A stretch of 64,000 nt of DNA, from the NCBI RefSeq assembly GCF_000025325.1, contig NC_013743.1:1054001-1118000 (forward strand). Direction: 5' to 3'. Below the pieces are notes generated by a model, which ran no database searches, was not told the DNA's origin, and saw only the letters and a list, made by a program, of their open reading frames with translations. Origin of the DNA: Haloterrigena turkmenica DSM 5511 (GTDB lineage: Archaea; Halobacteriota; Halobacteria; Halobacteriales; Natrialbaceae). Shown piece by piece: positions 56,201 through 64,000 of the stretch. A program made the translations under genes and the position numbers. How positions within the stretch are numbered: the first letter of the stretch is position 1; each line of letters begins with the position of its first letter.

Positions 56201-56467
56201 GTTCACCACAATCACGGGCTTGACGAGGGGTACTACGTCCGACGGAACGAGATACTCAACATGGAGAGCGACGACGACGTCGGCTTCTACCTTCAGGACG
56301 AACCCGAGATCGTTCAGGGGCTGTTGGACGAGTACGTCGACGTCGTTTCCGTGACCGGTGACGAGGACGGGGGCGACGACGGCACCGATACCGACACCGA
56401 CGACCCCGTCGACGAACGGGCAACGGCGGACGATCGGACCTACGAGTTCAGCGGTGGGGTGCAATGA
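53228..56467 (+). CDS. Tubulin/FtsZ-signature protein with long coiled coils
   Basis: 1079 residues. The N-terminal domain has the features of tubulin-like (Tubulin_2) proteins: a start 'RIFSVGGAGKQIALELL' for nucleotide binding and the T4 signature 'GGLGGGTGSGIVIDL', with 'GGGTGSG' at 181-187, then 'LFGILPNHTEGIRENANAFA'. After about 330 comes a long, very charged helical region with strong coiled coil ('RLEDELEETVEELERLEEEQ' about 500-560; 'LEDELEELEREYETYEATVD' about 765-785). The C-terminal part is globular ('WQHDIGDSWDIGVSAFIDGI', 'HHNHGLDEGYYVRR') and ends in an acidic tail. No membrane helix. Probably a GTP-binding, possibly filament-forming, cytoplasmic partner of the next two genes. 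Confidence 0.8.
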   Translation: MNLPERIFSVGGAGKQIALELLESEWVLREILQPRPNPQSVRVTILDTAEEEENSDRERIAEIRERVATLKSELRETGTGRPGDVSIEYKMITRNIQLNDQNDLIGETAVPRIAAGNGMDEDDWWVEEQHINENLDFATGVVRKRGLGKAMYYKAYAEDDELSTYIDLPDKGKVAVLAGLGGGTGSGIVIDLARHLQKKQRTAEITLFGILPNHTEGIRENANAFAALSELEYLNLIDEPAFKDRVLLPIDPTGFDGKGGNKIQNGQLLQEFDEAIVYLIAAYYNTVGTEDPFADSPTYAPFTIGIPQILRYNVEAINEGRTALREILSAKEEAVQAERDIYTQIERFLDNHYDGPSGEGLRDLDRADLNERFDELRSLLDFELFNELEYESVSIFSEIISDAEKESEDISERIDIISGSLRAVDTAGQQAGRFVDNIDENLAEALEADLKAIVQRHRLLVQKQSIDDSRVRDAVEYLINNDDGSGNPGVKLNRLETQLSDISDQRARLEDELEETVEELERLEEEQAEEIDRKVRDWERDVTQTLEQYQAVDVEAIRGELSALTRELEQFASEVVNARNDTDVDQVPTQEITQQLDDIETELDRVGIDFHEQRSDIETSIAALKETRKAALTMNTEAGTIEKLTPWSGKTEQAKEEAHRNFRVQKNKLDERGVFSVGPPGSAFSAEVEYDDGAILDELQARTRELEDNIVDELAHRLESFGADRRRELESELDHGADFGRLREIAREAFKAEIGGTDDVRERKAELEDELEELEREYETYEATVDLFEELNQRREAYANRIAEFNRKRNEYDAETSTRSVATERDESVYVKNIKPNDVFRATGDEGIGDSDLFNSREENQRVHSTLDDLVENVFNEQYSGIKKRSFSKGRQRYNDIKVRVGVLSQAVHQIDPDALDFENQFNSAFDLGASGNRVENPYTTWQHDIGDSWDIGVSAFIDGIFLDNLRKMVQADGYRSGYEKRWSELGDDILVHHNHGLDEGYYVRRNEILNMESDDDVGFYLQDEPEIVQGLLDEYVDVVSVTGDEDGGDDGTDTDTDDPVDERATADDRTYEFSGGVQ

Positions 56468-57921
56468 TCACTACCGCGGTCACCGCGCTCAATCGACACC
56501 GGGAGAAGGTCTCGCTGGTCGGCTACTTCGTCGTCATGCTCGGGTTGACGCTCCCGCTGGTGACGATGCTGGGGTCGGCCTACGAGGAGGGGAAGCTCAC
56601 GCGGTCGCTGATCGACCTCCACCTCCTCGTCGACGCGATCGATCTCGAGGGGGTGAGCGTCTTCCTTCTGGGGATCTTTATCGGGTTACTGATCCTGTTG
56701 ACGATCGATCCGAAGAAGCGCTGGCAGGGGTATCTCCTCTGGATCGGACTGGTCATTTCGTTGCTCGGCCTCTGGACGATCGGACTGTTCATTCCGAACA
56801 TCGACTTCACGTCGACGACGAACCTCAGTTGGCTCGCGGTCGGGACCCTGATCGGACTCGTTCTCGGCGGCGGACGGAAGCTGCTTCGGACCCAGACCGC
56901 ACAGACCCTCGAGTTCCGCAGCGCTGCGAGGGGGATCTATCTGATAGTCGCCCTGCTCATCGTCAGTGCGTTGATCGAAACGCACCTCGTCTATCCGACG
57001 ATCTTCGAGATCACGGCCGACGGCGTCTCGATCGTCTCTTCCGAGAGTTCTGACGTCTCGATCGAGACCGACGGTCTCGCCCGGAACGCGGTGCTGAGCG
57101 GGATCTTTATCGTCACAGTCAGACGGTTCATCCAGTACGACTCCGAGGAGGACTTCTTCGTTCTCGGACCGCGCGGTTCCGGGAAGAGCCTCTTCCTTAT
57201 CGGCGCGTACCTCGAGGCCTTGAACCGCGGCCGGAACGACGAAGCGACCAAGCAGACGCCGCTGCAGCCGAGCCAGGAACTTATGAAGATGGTCGAAAAC
57301 CTCGACCAACGGTCCGAGGGCTGGCTCATCGAGGCGACCGGTCGCGGCGAGATCAAGGACCTCGCGTTCCAGTACGTTCACGGTTCGACGTTCCCGAAGA
57401 ACGTGAAGGTCTCGAGCATCGACTACGCGGGCGAGTACCTGAGCCGACTCCCCGACGCGTTGTCCGGCGCCGTCACCGAGGACGACGCCGATAACACGTT
57501 GTTACGGCTCTCGGACGGCGTCGAAGACGCGGACACGTTGATCCTGCTGGTCGACCTCGAGCGGTACGCCAACGGCGAATCGCTCGACATCTCGGAGTAC
57601 TTTAGCATCCTCCAGGCGGCCGACGACAAAGGGGTCTTCATCGTGGCGACGAAGGCCGACGTCTTCGTCGAGGACTTCCAGAAGGAACAGGGGATCGAAC
57701 CCCACCTCGCGTTCGACGAGTTCAAGGACTTCGTCACCCAGCGGCTCCGCCAGAGCGAACAGATCGACAGCCTCATTCGTCAGACCGCCGGCGCCGAAAT
57801 TCACCCCGTCTACTATCAGACGACGGAGAACGAGAACGGCGACCGCATTCCGATGCGCGACGGGACCGGCTCGGTCATGACGATCGGATTCGACCGCCTG
57901 CTCAACGAACTCGGACGGTGA
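56464..57921 (+). CDS. Polytopic membrane P-loop GTPase
   Basis: 485 residues. About five to six membrane helices (roughly 16-38, 63-83, 88-110, 123-138, 156-176 and a weak one near 208-222) are followed by a cytoplasmic GTPase domain. Its G1 loop is 'GPRGSGKS' (235-242), the G3-like motif is 'DYAGE' (320-324) and the G4-like motif is 'TKAD' (396-399). The pattern is that of TRAFAC-type, double-GTPase-associated proteins rather than an ABC or AAA ATPase. The ATG overlaps the stop of the tubulin-like gene (ATGA), so the two are coupled. It likely anchors or switches the system at the membrane. Confidence 0.82.
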   Translation: MITTAVTALNRHREKVSLVGYFVVMLGLTLPLVTMLGSAYEEGKLTRSLIDLHLLVDAIDLEGVSVFLLGIFIGLLILLTIDPKKRWQGYLLWIGLVISLLGLWTIGLFIPNIDFTSTTNLSWLAVGTLIGLVLGGGRKLLRTQTAQTLEFRSAARGIYLIVALLIVSALIETHLVYPTIFEITADGVSIVSSESSDVSIETDGLARNAVLSGIFIVTVRRFIQYDSEEDFFVLGPRGSGKSLFLIGAYLEALNRGRNDEATKQTPLQPSQELMKMVENLDQRSEGWLIEATGRGEIKDLAFQYVHGSTFPKNVKVSSIDYAGEYLSRLPDALSGAVTEDDADNTLLRLSDGVEDADTLILLVDLERYANGESLDISEYFSILQAADDKGVFIVATKADVFVEDFQKEQGIEPHLAFDEFKDFVTQRLRQSEQIDSLIRQTAGAEIHPVYYQTTENENGDRIPMRDGTGSVMTIGFDRLLNELGR

Positions 57922-57926
57922 AACAC

Positions 57927-60155
57927 ATGCCAGAGCTAACGATATACGATTCACACGGAAAACCCTACGGAGACAGTGGGAGAGGGCGTTCGAACGATCG
58001 GATCGAGGAGTTCTTCTTCGGCGGCGTCAAGCTGTACCTCGACGCCGGCTCCCGAACGGAACTGGTCGTCTTCTTCCGCGCTCGAGAATCGAACGTCGGT
58101 CGCGCCGAACAGTTCTACGCCGTGTACACCACGCGGAACACGCGAAACCTGTTCGAGAACTTCCGGTCGGAGCTCCGCCAGCGGGTCGAGAGCGAGTACG
58201 GAATGTCGATCGAGACGTCGTCCGACGACGTCCGGGTGTACGAGGCCCTCGGCGGTCGGAACGACTCCGTCCCCGGCTCGGAGTTCGACCACTCCGTCGT
58301 CTCGAACCTGCTGCAGTCGGGGAAACGGCTGCGGTTCGGCGTGTCGTCCGCGAGCGGTGCACTGGCCCTCTGCTCGAAGTACCTTCAGGGATCGGCAAAC
58401 CGGGTCGCAATCGCGGACAACACGTCGATCGACGCCCTCGAGAGCTGCAATCTGGCGATCGAAGTCGGGAACCACCGCGGCCTCGAGCCGCTCGGTGAGA
58501 CGAGCCGCCTGATGGACGAGCAGCGCCGGAACATGGAGGGTCAGTTGATCAACGAGAAGGTGACGACGATCAAACAGGAAATCGACGACCTCCGGACGAA
58601 GACCAGCAAGAGCGACGAACAGATCCGAAACCGGCTCAAACGACAGATATCGATCTTCGAGACGCCACCGCCGCCGTCCAGTACCGGCGGTCGGTTCGAC
58701 GCGTTGCCGAATCTGAGTCGTCCCCAGAAGCTCGCCGGGGGCGTGGTCGTTCTCGTAGTTCTGATCGCGCTCGTTTCGGTCGCGACCGCAGGACTGCTGG
58801 GAGAACCCGACGCGCTCGCAGATGCGCTCGGCTTTAACGATGACGACGTGGACGAACCGGAGGCCGCTCTCGAGAGCGTTACCGTGGCGGGAGAGGAGAT
58901 AGCGAACTTCGACGAGCAACAGAACGCCACGCTCTCCGAGGGCGAGTTGCACGTCGCCGGCAAGACGAATGGGGATGGGGACGCGGTACGGATCACGTTC
59001 ATCCCCGACGACGGCGGCGGGAATGCGACCATCGAGCCCGACATCGGAGACGACGACTCGTTCGACGCAACGCTGACCGACCTCGAGCCCGGCAGCGGCA
59101 AGCTGCGCGTCGAAGTAGCGACGGACGACGGCGAGTTCGAGCCGGAAACCAGCAAGTCGGTACGGCTCAACGTCGAGAGCGAGGCGGACGCTCCGACTCT
59201 CGAGGACGTTATGGTCGGCGACAACTCGTTCGACGACCTCGAAGCCACTGAAAACGCAGCGGTGACGCTGTCGGACGGTGAGTTGGTCATCAGCGGAACG
59301 ACGAATCGGGAGGCCGTCGTGGTCTCGTTCGATCCCGAGGATGGAGACGACCGAACCAACGACTCGAGTGACGTCGAGAACGGGTCGTTCGACGTCGTGC
59401 TGTCCGGACTCGAGCCCGGAAGTGGCGAACTGCTCATCGAGGCGGGCTCGGCGACCGACGGCGAGTTCGAATCGGAAATCAACGAATCGGTGACGCTCGA
59501 ACTCGAGCCCGAACCCGCTCTCGAGACCGAATCGGTCGGCGACGCGTCGTTCGCCGACCTCGAAGCGGGTGAAAACGCAGGGGTGACGCTGTCGGACGGA
59601 AAGTTGACTATCGAAGGGTCGACGAATCAGGAGAGCGTCGAGGTCTCGTTCGAACCCGAGGACGGGAGCGAGACCTCCTCCAATACGACGGACGTTAGCG
59701 ACGGTTCGTTTACAGTCACGCTGTCCGACCTCGAGCCCGGCAGTGGCGAACTCCTCGTCGAAGCAGGGTCGAACGACGGCGAGTTCGAGTCGGAAGTCAA
59801 CGAGTCGGCGACGATCGTACTCGAGCCAGAACCCACTCTCGAGGACGTTATGGTGGGCGACAAACGGTTCGACGAACTCGATGAGAACGAGAACGTCACG
59901 GTCTCGGACGGCGAGTTGACTATCGAGGGCTCGACGAATCAGGAGAGCGTCGAGGTCTCGTTCGAACCCGAGGACGGGAGCGAGACTGTCTCCAACACGA
60001 CGAATGTCGGCGACGGCTCGTTCACCGTCACGCTCTCCGGACTCGAGTCCGGCAGCGGTGAACTCCTCGTCAAGACCGGATTCGACGACGAAACTGACGA
60101 GGCCGAAGTGGAACGTCGCGCGGCGATTCGGCTCGAGTCGAACGGCTCGAACTGA
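57927..60155 (+). CDS. Single-pass membrane protein with four extracellular repeats
   Basis: 742 residues. The N-terminal 230 residues are a cytoplasmic domain ('ELVVFFRARESNVGRAEQFY', 'VYEALGGRNDSVPGSEFDHS', 'GVSSASGALALCSKYL') with a following charged helix ('LINEKVTTIKQEIDDLRTKT'). One membrane helix lies at about 268-292 ('GGVVVLVVLIALVSVATAGL'). Outside are four beta-rich repeats starting near 315, 425, 532 and 638 ('ESVTVAGEE', 'EDVMVGDNSF', 'ETESVGDASF', 'EDVMVGDKRF'), each with 'DLEPGSGEL'-type turns and many N-glycosylation sequons. There is no signal peptide; the helix acts as anchor. It starts 5 bases after the GTPase stop. A sensor or adhesin for the system is inferred. Confidence 0.8.
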   Translation: MPELTIYDSHGKPYGDSGRGRSNDRIEEFFFGGVKLYLDAGSRTELVVFFRARESNVGRAEQFYAVYTTRNTRNLFENFRSELRQRVESEYGMSIETSSDDVRVYEALGGRNDSVPGSEFDHSVVSNLLQSGKRLRFGVSSASGALALCSKYLQGSANRVAIADNTSIDALESCNLAIEVGNHRGLEPLGETSRLMDEQRRNMEGQLINEKVTTIKQEIDDLRTKTSKSDEQIRNRLKRQISIFETPPPPSSTGGRFDALPNLSRPQKLAGGVVVLVVLIALVSVATAGLLGEPDALADALGFNDDDVDEPEAALESVTVAGEEIANFDEQQNATLSEGELHVAGKTNGDGDAVRITFIPDDGGGNATIEPDIGDDDSFDATLTDLEPGSGKLRVEVATDDGEFEPETSKSVRLNVESEADAPTLEDVMVGDNSFDDLEATENAAVTLSDGELVISGTTNREAVVVSFDPEDGDDRTNDSSDVENGSFDVVLSGLEPGSGELLIEAGSATDGEFESEINESVTLELEPEPALETESVGDASFADLEAGENAGVTLSDGKLTIEGSTNQESVEVSFEPEDGSETSSNTTDVSDGSFTVTLSDLEPGSGELLVEAGSNDGEFESEVNESATIVLEPEPTLEDVMVGDKRFDELDENENVTVSDGELTIEGSTNQESVEVSFEPEDGSETVSNTTNVGDGSFTVTLSGLESGSGELLVKTGFDDETDEAEVERRAAIRLESNGSN
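59593..59986 (+). repeat. Near-identical coding repeats in the ectodomain
   Basis: The DNA for repeats 3 and 4 has a 56-base stretch that is identical (59619-59674 and 59931-59986) and flanks that differ by few bases. Third positions are conserved too, which points to recent duplication or gene conversion rather than selection on protein alone. Confidence 0.8.
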
Positions 60156-60257
60156 TCGATTACCGATGGCGGCTATTTTTCACGCGGAATTAGATGAGTT
60201 CAGATGAGTCGGTTCGTGTCAGTCCCTCACACGCCGGCGCGAAGAAAAAGGAAGAGT

Positions 60258-60265
60258 CATAAATC
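60258..60265 (+). promoter_or_regulatory. TATA box of tRNA-Gly
   Basis: 'CATAAATC' is centred about 26 bases before the tRNA 5' end. Confidence 0.55.
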
Positions 60266-60287
60266 CCGGGCGAAAACAGAAGACTGC

Positions 60288-60358
60288 GCGCGGATGGTCT
60301 AGTGGTAGGACCTGAGCCTTCCAAGCTCATGGCCCGGGTTCAAATCCCGGTCCGCGCA
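60288..60358 (+). tRNA. tRNA-Gly (anticodon TCC)
   Basis: 71 bases fold as a cloverleaf: acceptor stem 'GCGCGGA' with 'TCCGCGC', D-arm around 'AGTGGTAGGAC', anticodon stem 'TGAGC'/'GCTCA' with loop 'CTTCCAA' (anticodon TCC), and T-arm 'CCGGG'/'CCCGG' with loop 'TTCAAAT'. The discriminator base is A; CCA is not encoded. No intron. The boundary just after it is a sharp drop in GC content, so it is a candidate integration site. Confidence 0.96.
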
Positions 60359-61636
60359 TTTTTGCTGCGAGCAACTTCACGAGCAGCAGAGATCGTACCG
60401 AGGATACTGACTCAAAATTCTTGTTGATGCTCCAGCACTATCCTTGAGTAGGAGATGGAAGACCATGTTTATCGTAAAATGCATTTCATAATGTTCGTTA
60501 CAGTTGAAAAACCGCCCGAAAGGAGCTATATTCCGGTGAATTAACTAAGATATCCCTACTTCGTAAGCCATCCTATCTTCGCACCAATATTCAATAGAAG
60601 GATTCGTCAATCGACGAAAATAGGGAGCCAGGTTTTTATAATCATTAGAATATGATTGGGCGAATACTAGTAATATATACAGTAGCTATAATATTCGGCC
60701 AGAATTCGCCTAGGAGGCGAATGATGGAGCTAAGTACGCTGTCTTGCTTCTGGAGGAGGATCAATTTTCAGTTATCTATATTAACCATCAAATCATAACT
60801 AAGTATACCCATACTATATGCGGGTGAATTCTTCCCGAATGTTACGACGATTGTCGATTAAATATGTTGTCAGTATTTGGGGGTAGCTGAAATATCGGAC
60901 ATTTGCTAAACATCAGTACTTATCGTCTATAGCATATAAATAACGGCTCTATTTTCGGTTTTTGTGCTGAATCCCGACCTCATATCGATACAGCGGCGTC
61001 TGGAGATGTTTATTCCATCGACGAGAAACACTGAGGGTCTGAATTACGGTTCTCAAGTGATTCACGTACAAATTGTTCTATATACTCGGGCGTAGCCGCC
61101 GAGTAGAGCCGTATAGAGCGATCTTGTCCGTCTCGGCCTGATGGCAGCAGATACTCATCGCATGATCATTCGGTACTGTTTTTATCGAATGCAGCGCAGG
61201 CCGGGAGATTGCGTCAGTGGACTGGATATCGCATTCGTACCAGTTGTAGATAATACTTTGATATAATATGTGTATTTCTCATATTGTGTTACACAGAGAT
61301 AGGCAAGAAGAACGAATCGAATGTCGCCTACGTAAGCTGGTGCGGTGTCCATCTCGATCTGCAGAATTCAAACCGAACAGTCACCGTCGTTCTCACAGAA
61401 TTCAGAGAGAGCGATTGGTTTTCGTTGATCGCCTTCAGCGAGTCCAGCGACACGAACGGCACGACCTCGTCGATCAGGTATCCCCAGCGAGTGCGAAGAC
61501 GAAACCAGTGGTCTCGCGTTCGCTTCTCGGGGAGTTGACAGCGTCCTCACGGGCTAGCCCTTCGCAGTCGACCGGTTCTGTGATCGGTCAATCCATTCTC
61601 GACGGTATTACGTCGGTCCTCAAGAAGCGGAGGCTA
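60359..61636. other. AT-rich stretch without a supported gene
   Basis: About 1.28 kb of markedly lower GC than the rest of the window, with many stop codons in all frames up to about 61280 and several TATA-like runs (for example near 60670-60690). No frame has a recognisable family. A GC-rich patch at 61390-61620 may be decayed coding DNA on the minus strand, unidentified. I see no clear copy of the tRNA 3' end that would mark an attachment site. Confidence 0.6.
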
Positions 61637-63319
61637 CTAATCCACTCGTTCCGTGGGAGGAGTGCTCTCCGAAGACGAGTCGTACGTGGTGCCGTCGGTA
61701 CCGTCCTGAGTCGAGGTCAGATCGATTCCCTTCCGCCTCGCGTCGAACTTCGAAAGGCCATAGACGACGCCAACGAGGAGAAGAGCACACGCTGGCAAAG
61801 CCGCTATTGGACTGGTGCCGAAGAACCCGTACGATACGTAGAACAGAATCGAGATGATTGCGACGGTTGCGGCGTAGTAGCTCTGCGTACGAACGTGTGC
61901 AATGAGGTCCGTCCCGGTGAACGTCGAGGAGAGAACGGTCGTGTCTGAGATCGGCGACGTGTGATCGCCGAAGACCGCTCCGGAAAACACTGCGCCGACG
62001 ACGACGGAGGTGGAGCCGAACCCGCCGGTGAGTTCGAACGCGACCGGAATGGCGGTCGGGGTCAGGATTCCCATCGTCGCCCACGATGACCCCATGGTAA
62101 AGGACATGACTGCCGCAACTAAAAAGACGAGCGCGGGGAAGATGCCGGGAGAGAGGACGCTCTCGACCGAACTAGCGACGTAGTTCCCGGTCCCGAGCGC
62201 GTTGGCGACGGTTCCGATCGTCCACGCTAAAACGAGGATCGTTACGGCAGTCAACATGAGCCCGAACCCCTCGAGGATCGCGTCGATACTTTCGTCGAGA
62301 TCACAGAGATCATACGCGAGCCCGACCACCATCGCCGTCATCACCATCATGAACGACCCCCACATGAGGGCACTCGTCCACGCGCCGTCGCCCGCGATAG
62401 TGACCATCTCTTCGATAAAGGTCGTGATTTCGAGCGCGAATAGCGGCTCGAGCACGGGTTGTCCGTCGTACCCGGTCCAGAACGCGCCCCCGATGGTGAC
62501 GGTGAGTAACATCAATATCGGGAGGAGGAAGGTTCGGAGCATCGGCCGGGTCGCGTTCGGTTCACTGAGGCTTTCGTTCATGTCTTGCAGGGGGTCAGCA
62601 TCGGGGGCACTGACTGCGCCGGTCGTCTGCGCTCGATACTCGGCGTCGAGCATCTCACCGTAGTCCCGCTGCGTGATAACGATAATACCGACCATCACGA
62701 TGGAGAGGATGGCATATGCGTTGTAGGGGATCGACTGAAGGTAGACGGTGAACACGTCCGGCGCCTGAGCGGCGCCCTCCGATTCGATGTTGCTGAACCC
62801 TTCGTTGATCATCGACAGCTGGAACGCGACCCAGCTCGAAATACCGATTGTCGCGACGGGTGCAGTCGTCGAGTCGACGATGTACGATAGTTTCTCGCGA
62901 GAGATCCGAAGTCGATCCGACGCTTCGCGCATCGTATTTCCGACGATCGCTGTGTTCGCGTAATCGTCGAAGAAAAGTCCCATCCCGAGTATCCACGTCA
63001 TCAAGCCTATCTTTCGCCGGGATTCGAGTCGCTCGACGGCCCAGTTCTGGACGGCGATAGCGCCGCCGAGTCGCCAGATGAGGGCGACACCCGAACCGAG
63101 GAGAAGCGTGAACACCAGTATCTGAGCGTGGAAGCCGTCGTCGGCGATGATCGCCTCTATCAGCCAATCGAAAGACTGGGCGATCCCGAAACTACCAGTA
63201 TAAATGATTCCGCCCGCCCAGATGCCGACGAATAGCGAGGGGATAACGCGTTTCGTTGCGATTGCTAACACGATCGCCAGCAATGGCGGTCCTATCGATA
63301 ATATCCCGAACTCGGACAT
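61637..63319 (-). CDS. NhaC-family Na+/H+ antiporter
   Basis: A 560-residue membrane antiporter with about 11-12 helices. The NhaC hallmarks are 'GLFFDDYANTAIVGNTMRE' and 'FGDHTSPISDTTVLSSTFTG', with 'SSWATMGILTPTAIPVAFEL' between. A loop of about 60 polar residues in the middle (near 225-270) faces the cytoplasm, and the C-terminal tail is Ser/Thr/Asp-rich. It exchanges Na+ for H+ or a related amino acid/solute; relatives near aminotransferases may move amino acids. A 'GTTTATC' TATA box 28 bases upstream gives a leaderless start at 63319. Confidence 0.93.
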   Translation of the reverse strand: MSEFGILSIGPPLLAIVLAIATKRVIPSLFVGIWAGGIIYTGSFGIAQSFDWLIEAIIADDGFHAQILVFTLLLGSGVALIWRLGGAIAVQNWAVERLESRRKIGLMTWILGMGLFFDDYANTAIVGNTMREASDRLRISREKLSYIVDSTTAPVATIGISSWVAFQLSMINEGFSNIESEGAAQAPDVFTVYLQSIPYNAYAILSIVMVGIIVITQRDYGEMLDAEYRAQTTGAVSAPDADPLQDMNESLSEPNATRPMLRTFLLPILMLLTVTIGGAFWTGYDGQPVLEPLFALEITTFIEEMVTIAGDGAWTSALMWGSFMMVMTAMVVGLAYDLCDLDESIDAILEGFGLMLTAVTILVLAWTIGTVANALGTGNYVASSVESVLSPGIFPALVFLVAAVMSFTMGSSWATMGILTPTAIPVAFELTGGFGSTSVVVGAVFSGAVFGDHTSPISDTTVLSSTFTGTDLIAHVRTQSYYAATVAIISILFYVSYGFFGTSPIAALPACALLLVGVVYGLSKFDARRKGIDLTSTQDGTDGTTYDSSSESTPPTERVD

Positions 63320-63800
63320 GGATGGTATGTTACTCCAAACCGTGATAAACCCTTTGATAAGCAGACCGATGAGTACACGTGAGAGGCATCGAGACGTGGT
63401 TTGAAATATACAAACGAAATCGAGATCTGGTTACAATAGTGTGGTTGTAAATACCCGATTCGGCGACCGCTACGGGTTGGTGAGACTCGGTGCTCGTTTT
63501 CGAATATCGACTCGACCGCTCGTTTACCCCTTCCCATACGGATGGAGCAGTATTCGTTTCGTCTCTCGCTGTAGGCATCGTGGCGGCGTCTTTTCGTCAG
63601 AATCAGTCGACTGGGCTTCTGAATAGCACCGGGGTCCGTCTATGAAATATCCGAATTCAGTTTCCGTCGCGTTTCCCGACGTCCCACACGAAACGAGTTC
63701 GAGTCGCGCTCCGCTCGGCGACCGAATCGCCGAGAAGGGTCTGCACAGAAAAACTCGATCGCCGCAGCAGCGTTCCGTCCGCGGTCAAAATCGAGTTATT
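63320..63800. other. Intergenic region before nhaC
   Basis: 481 bases between the nhaC start and the stop of the aminotransferase gene. It contains the nhaC TATA box (minus strand 'GTTTATC', 63344-63350). Nothing else is recognisable. Confidence 0.5.
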
Positions 63801-64000
63801 TTACGCGGACGGCACCGGATCGGCGACCTCGTCAACGACGTCGTCGATGATCTCAACACAGATGTCGATTTCGCGCTCTCGGACGTCGAGCGGCGGGAGA
63901 AGACGTAACGTCTTCGTTCCACAGCCGAGAGTCAGTAGTCCATGTCGGAGTGCCGTTTCCATCGCTTCGTCGCGGTGATCCGCAGTATCGAACTCGACGG
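63801..64000 (-). CDS. Class III aminotransferase, 3' end only
   Basis: The last 66 residues of a gene entering from the right edge: 'ETALRHGLLTLGCGTKTLRL', then 'LLPPLDVREREIDICVEIID', a stop at 63801-63803. That is the C-terminal domain of PLP-dependent class III aminotransferases such as 4-aminobutyrate or acetylornithine/diaminobutyrate enzymes; which one cannot be told from this part. It lies upstream of nhaC on the same strand, so a pathway link is possible. Confidence 0.85.
   Translation of the reverse strand, partial: VEFDTADHRDEAMETALRHGLLTLGCGTKTLRLLPPLDVREREIDICVEIIDDVVDEVADPVPSA

Noticed and set aside
53228-56467. Reading the first operon gene as an SMC/Rad50-like ATPase because of its coiled coils
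   Set aside because: No Walker A or ABC signature is present at the ends; the GGGTGSG signature fits a tubulin-like nucleotide site instead.
61368-61636. Possible decayed minus-strand coding DNA after nhaC
   Set aside because: The frame looks codon-like for about 60 residues but has an in-frame stop and no family I can name, so I only mention it in the AT-rich stretch.
61268-61948. A 226-codon plus-strand frame spanning the end of nhaC
   Set aside because: Its second half is the antisense of the nhaC C-terminus and the first half resembles nothing.
1-64000. CRISPR array or rRNA genes
   Set aside because: No regularly spaced direct repeats of CRISPR size and no rRNA-like sequence were seen.

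Overview
The window is about 64 kb of high-GC haloarchaeal DNA, probably chromosome. Support comes from acidic proteomes, twin-arginine and lipobox signals, leaderless genes with a TATA element about 27-33 bases before the start codon, RNase P component 4, UPF0058, DUF2797, a DR2241/CbiX pair and a haloarchaeal-type PurA. Codon use and gene content fit the Natrinema/Haloterrigena branch, but the sequence alone does not fix the genus.

Region 1 (1-16,200) is an accessory region with signs of rearrangement. It opens with the 3' part of a MEDS-GAF-GAF-PAS histidine kinase and a response-regulator scrap. It then holds three FilR1-type winged-helix regulators, two complete berberine-bridge-like FAD oxidases and the C-terminal remnant of a third. 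Also present are an MBL hydrolase, an OsmC protein, three SAM methyltransferases (one ArsM-like without most of the arsenic-binding cysteines), a TauE/SafE exporter with a small membrane partner, and a quinol-monooxygenase-like protein. Two related non-coding elements with hairpins (2676-2911, 9195-9400) lie here. Two of the regulators share an upstream motif at the same distance from their start codons.

Region 2 (16,360-23,120) is a formate module: an oxalate/formate-type MFS carrier, a one-helix mini-protein, a NuoF-like electron-transfer subunit and a NuoG/FdhF-like molybdopterin formate dehydrogenase whose start overlaps the NuoF stop.

Region 3 (23,300-52,800) is mostly core genome: PhaJ/MaoC, a lipoprotein, the rnp4-yhbY-mscS operon, an orphan peptide-type binding protein overlapping a PAP2 phosphatase, PhoD, CbiX-DR2241, Trm112, PurA, a large coiled-coil protein, UPF0058, an ABC ATPase, a PilB/PilC pair whose pilC looks damaged at its N-terminus, a Trm9-like methyltransferase, and a Tat-exported beta-propeller-like protein. 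A pair of tandem repeat units (50,654-50,769), each with a constant 16-mer and a hairpin of different stem sequence, lies between pilC and the Trm9-like gene.

Region 4 (53,040-60,160) is the most novel part. It is a three-gene operon coding for a 1079-residue tubulin/FtsZ-signature protein with long coiled coils, a polytopic membrane GTPase, and a single-pass membrane protein with a cytosolic N-domain and four roughly 107-residue extracellular repeats. The genes are tightly packed behind one promoter with a duplicated palindrome. I infer a membrane-anchored NTPase/filament system coupled to an external adhesion or sensing domain.

Region 5 (60,288-64,000) has tRNA-Gly(TCC), about 1.2 kb of AT-rich apparently non-coding DNA, an NhaC antiporter and the 3' end of a class III aminotransferase.
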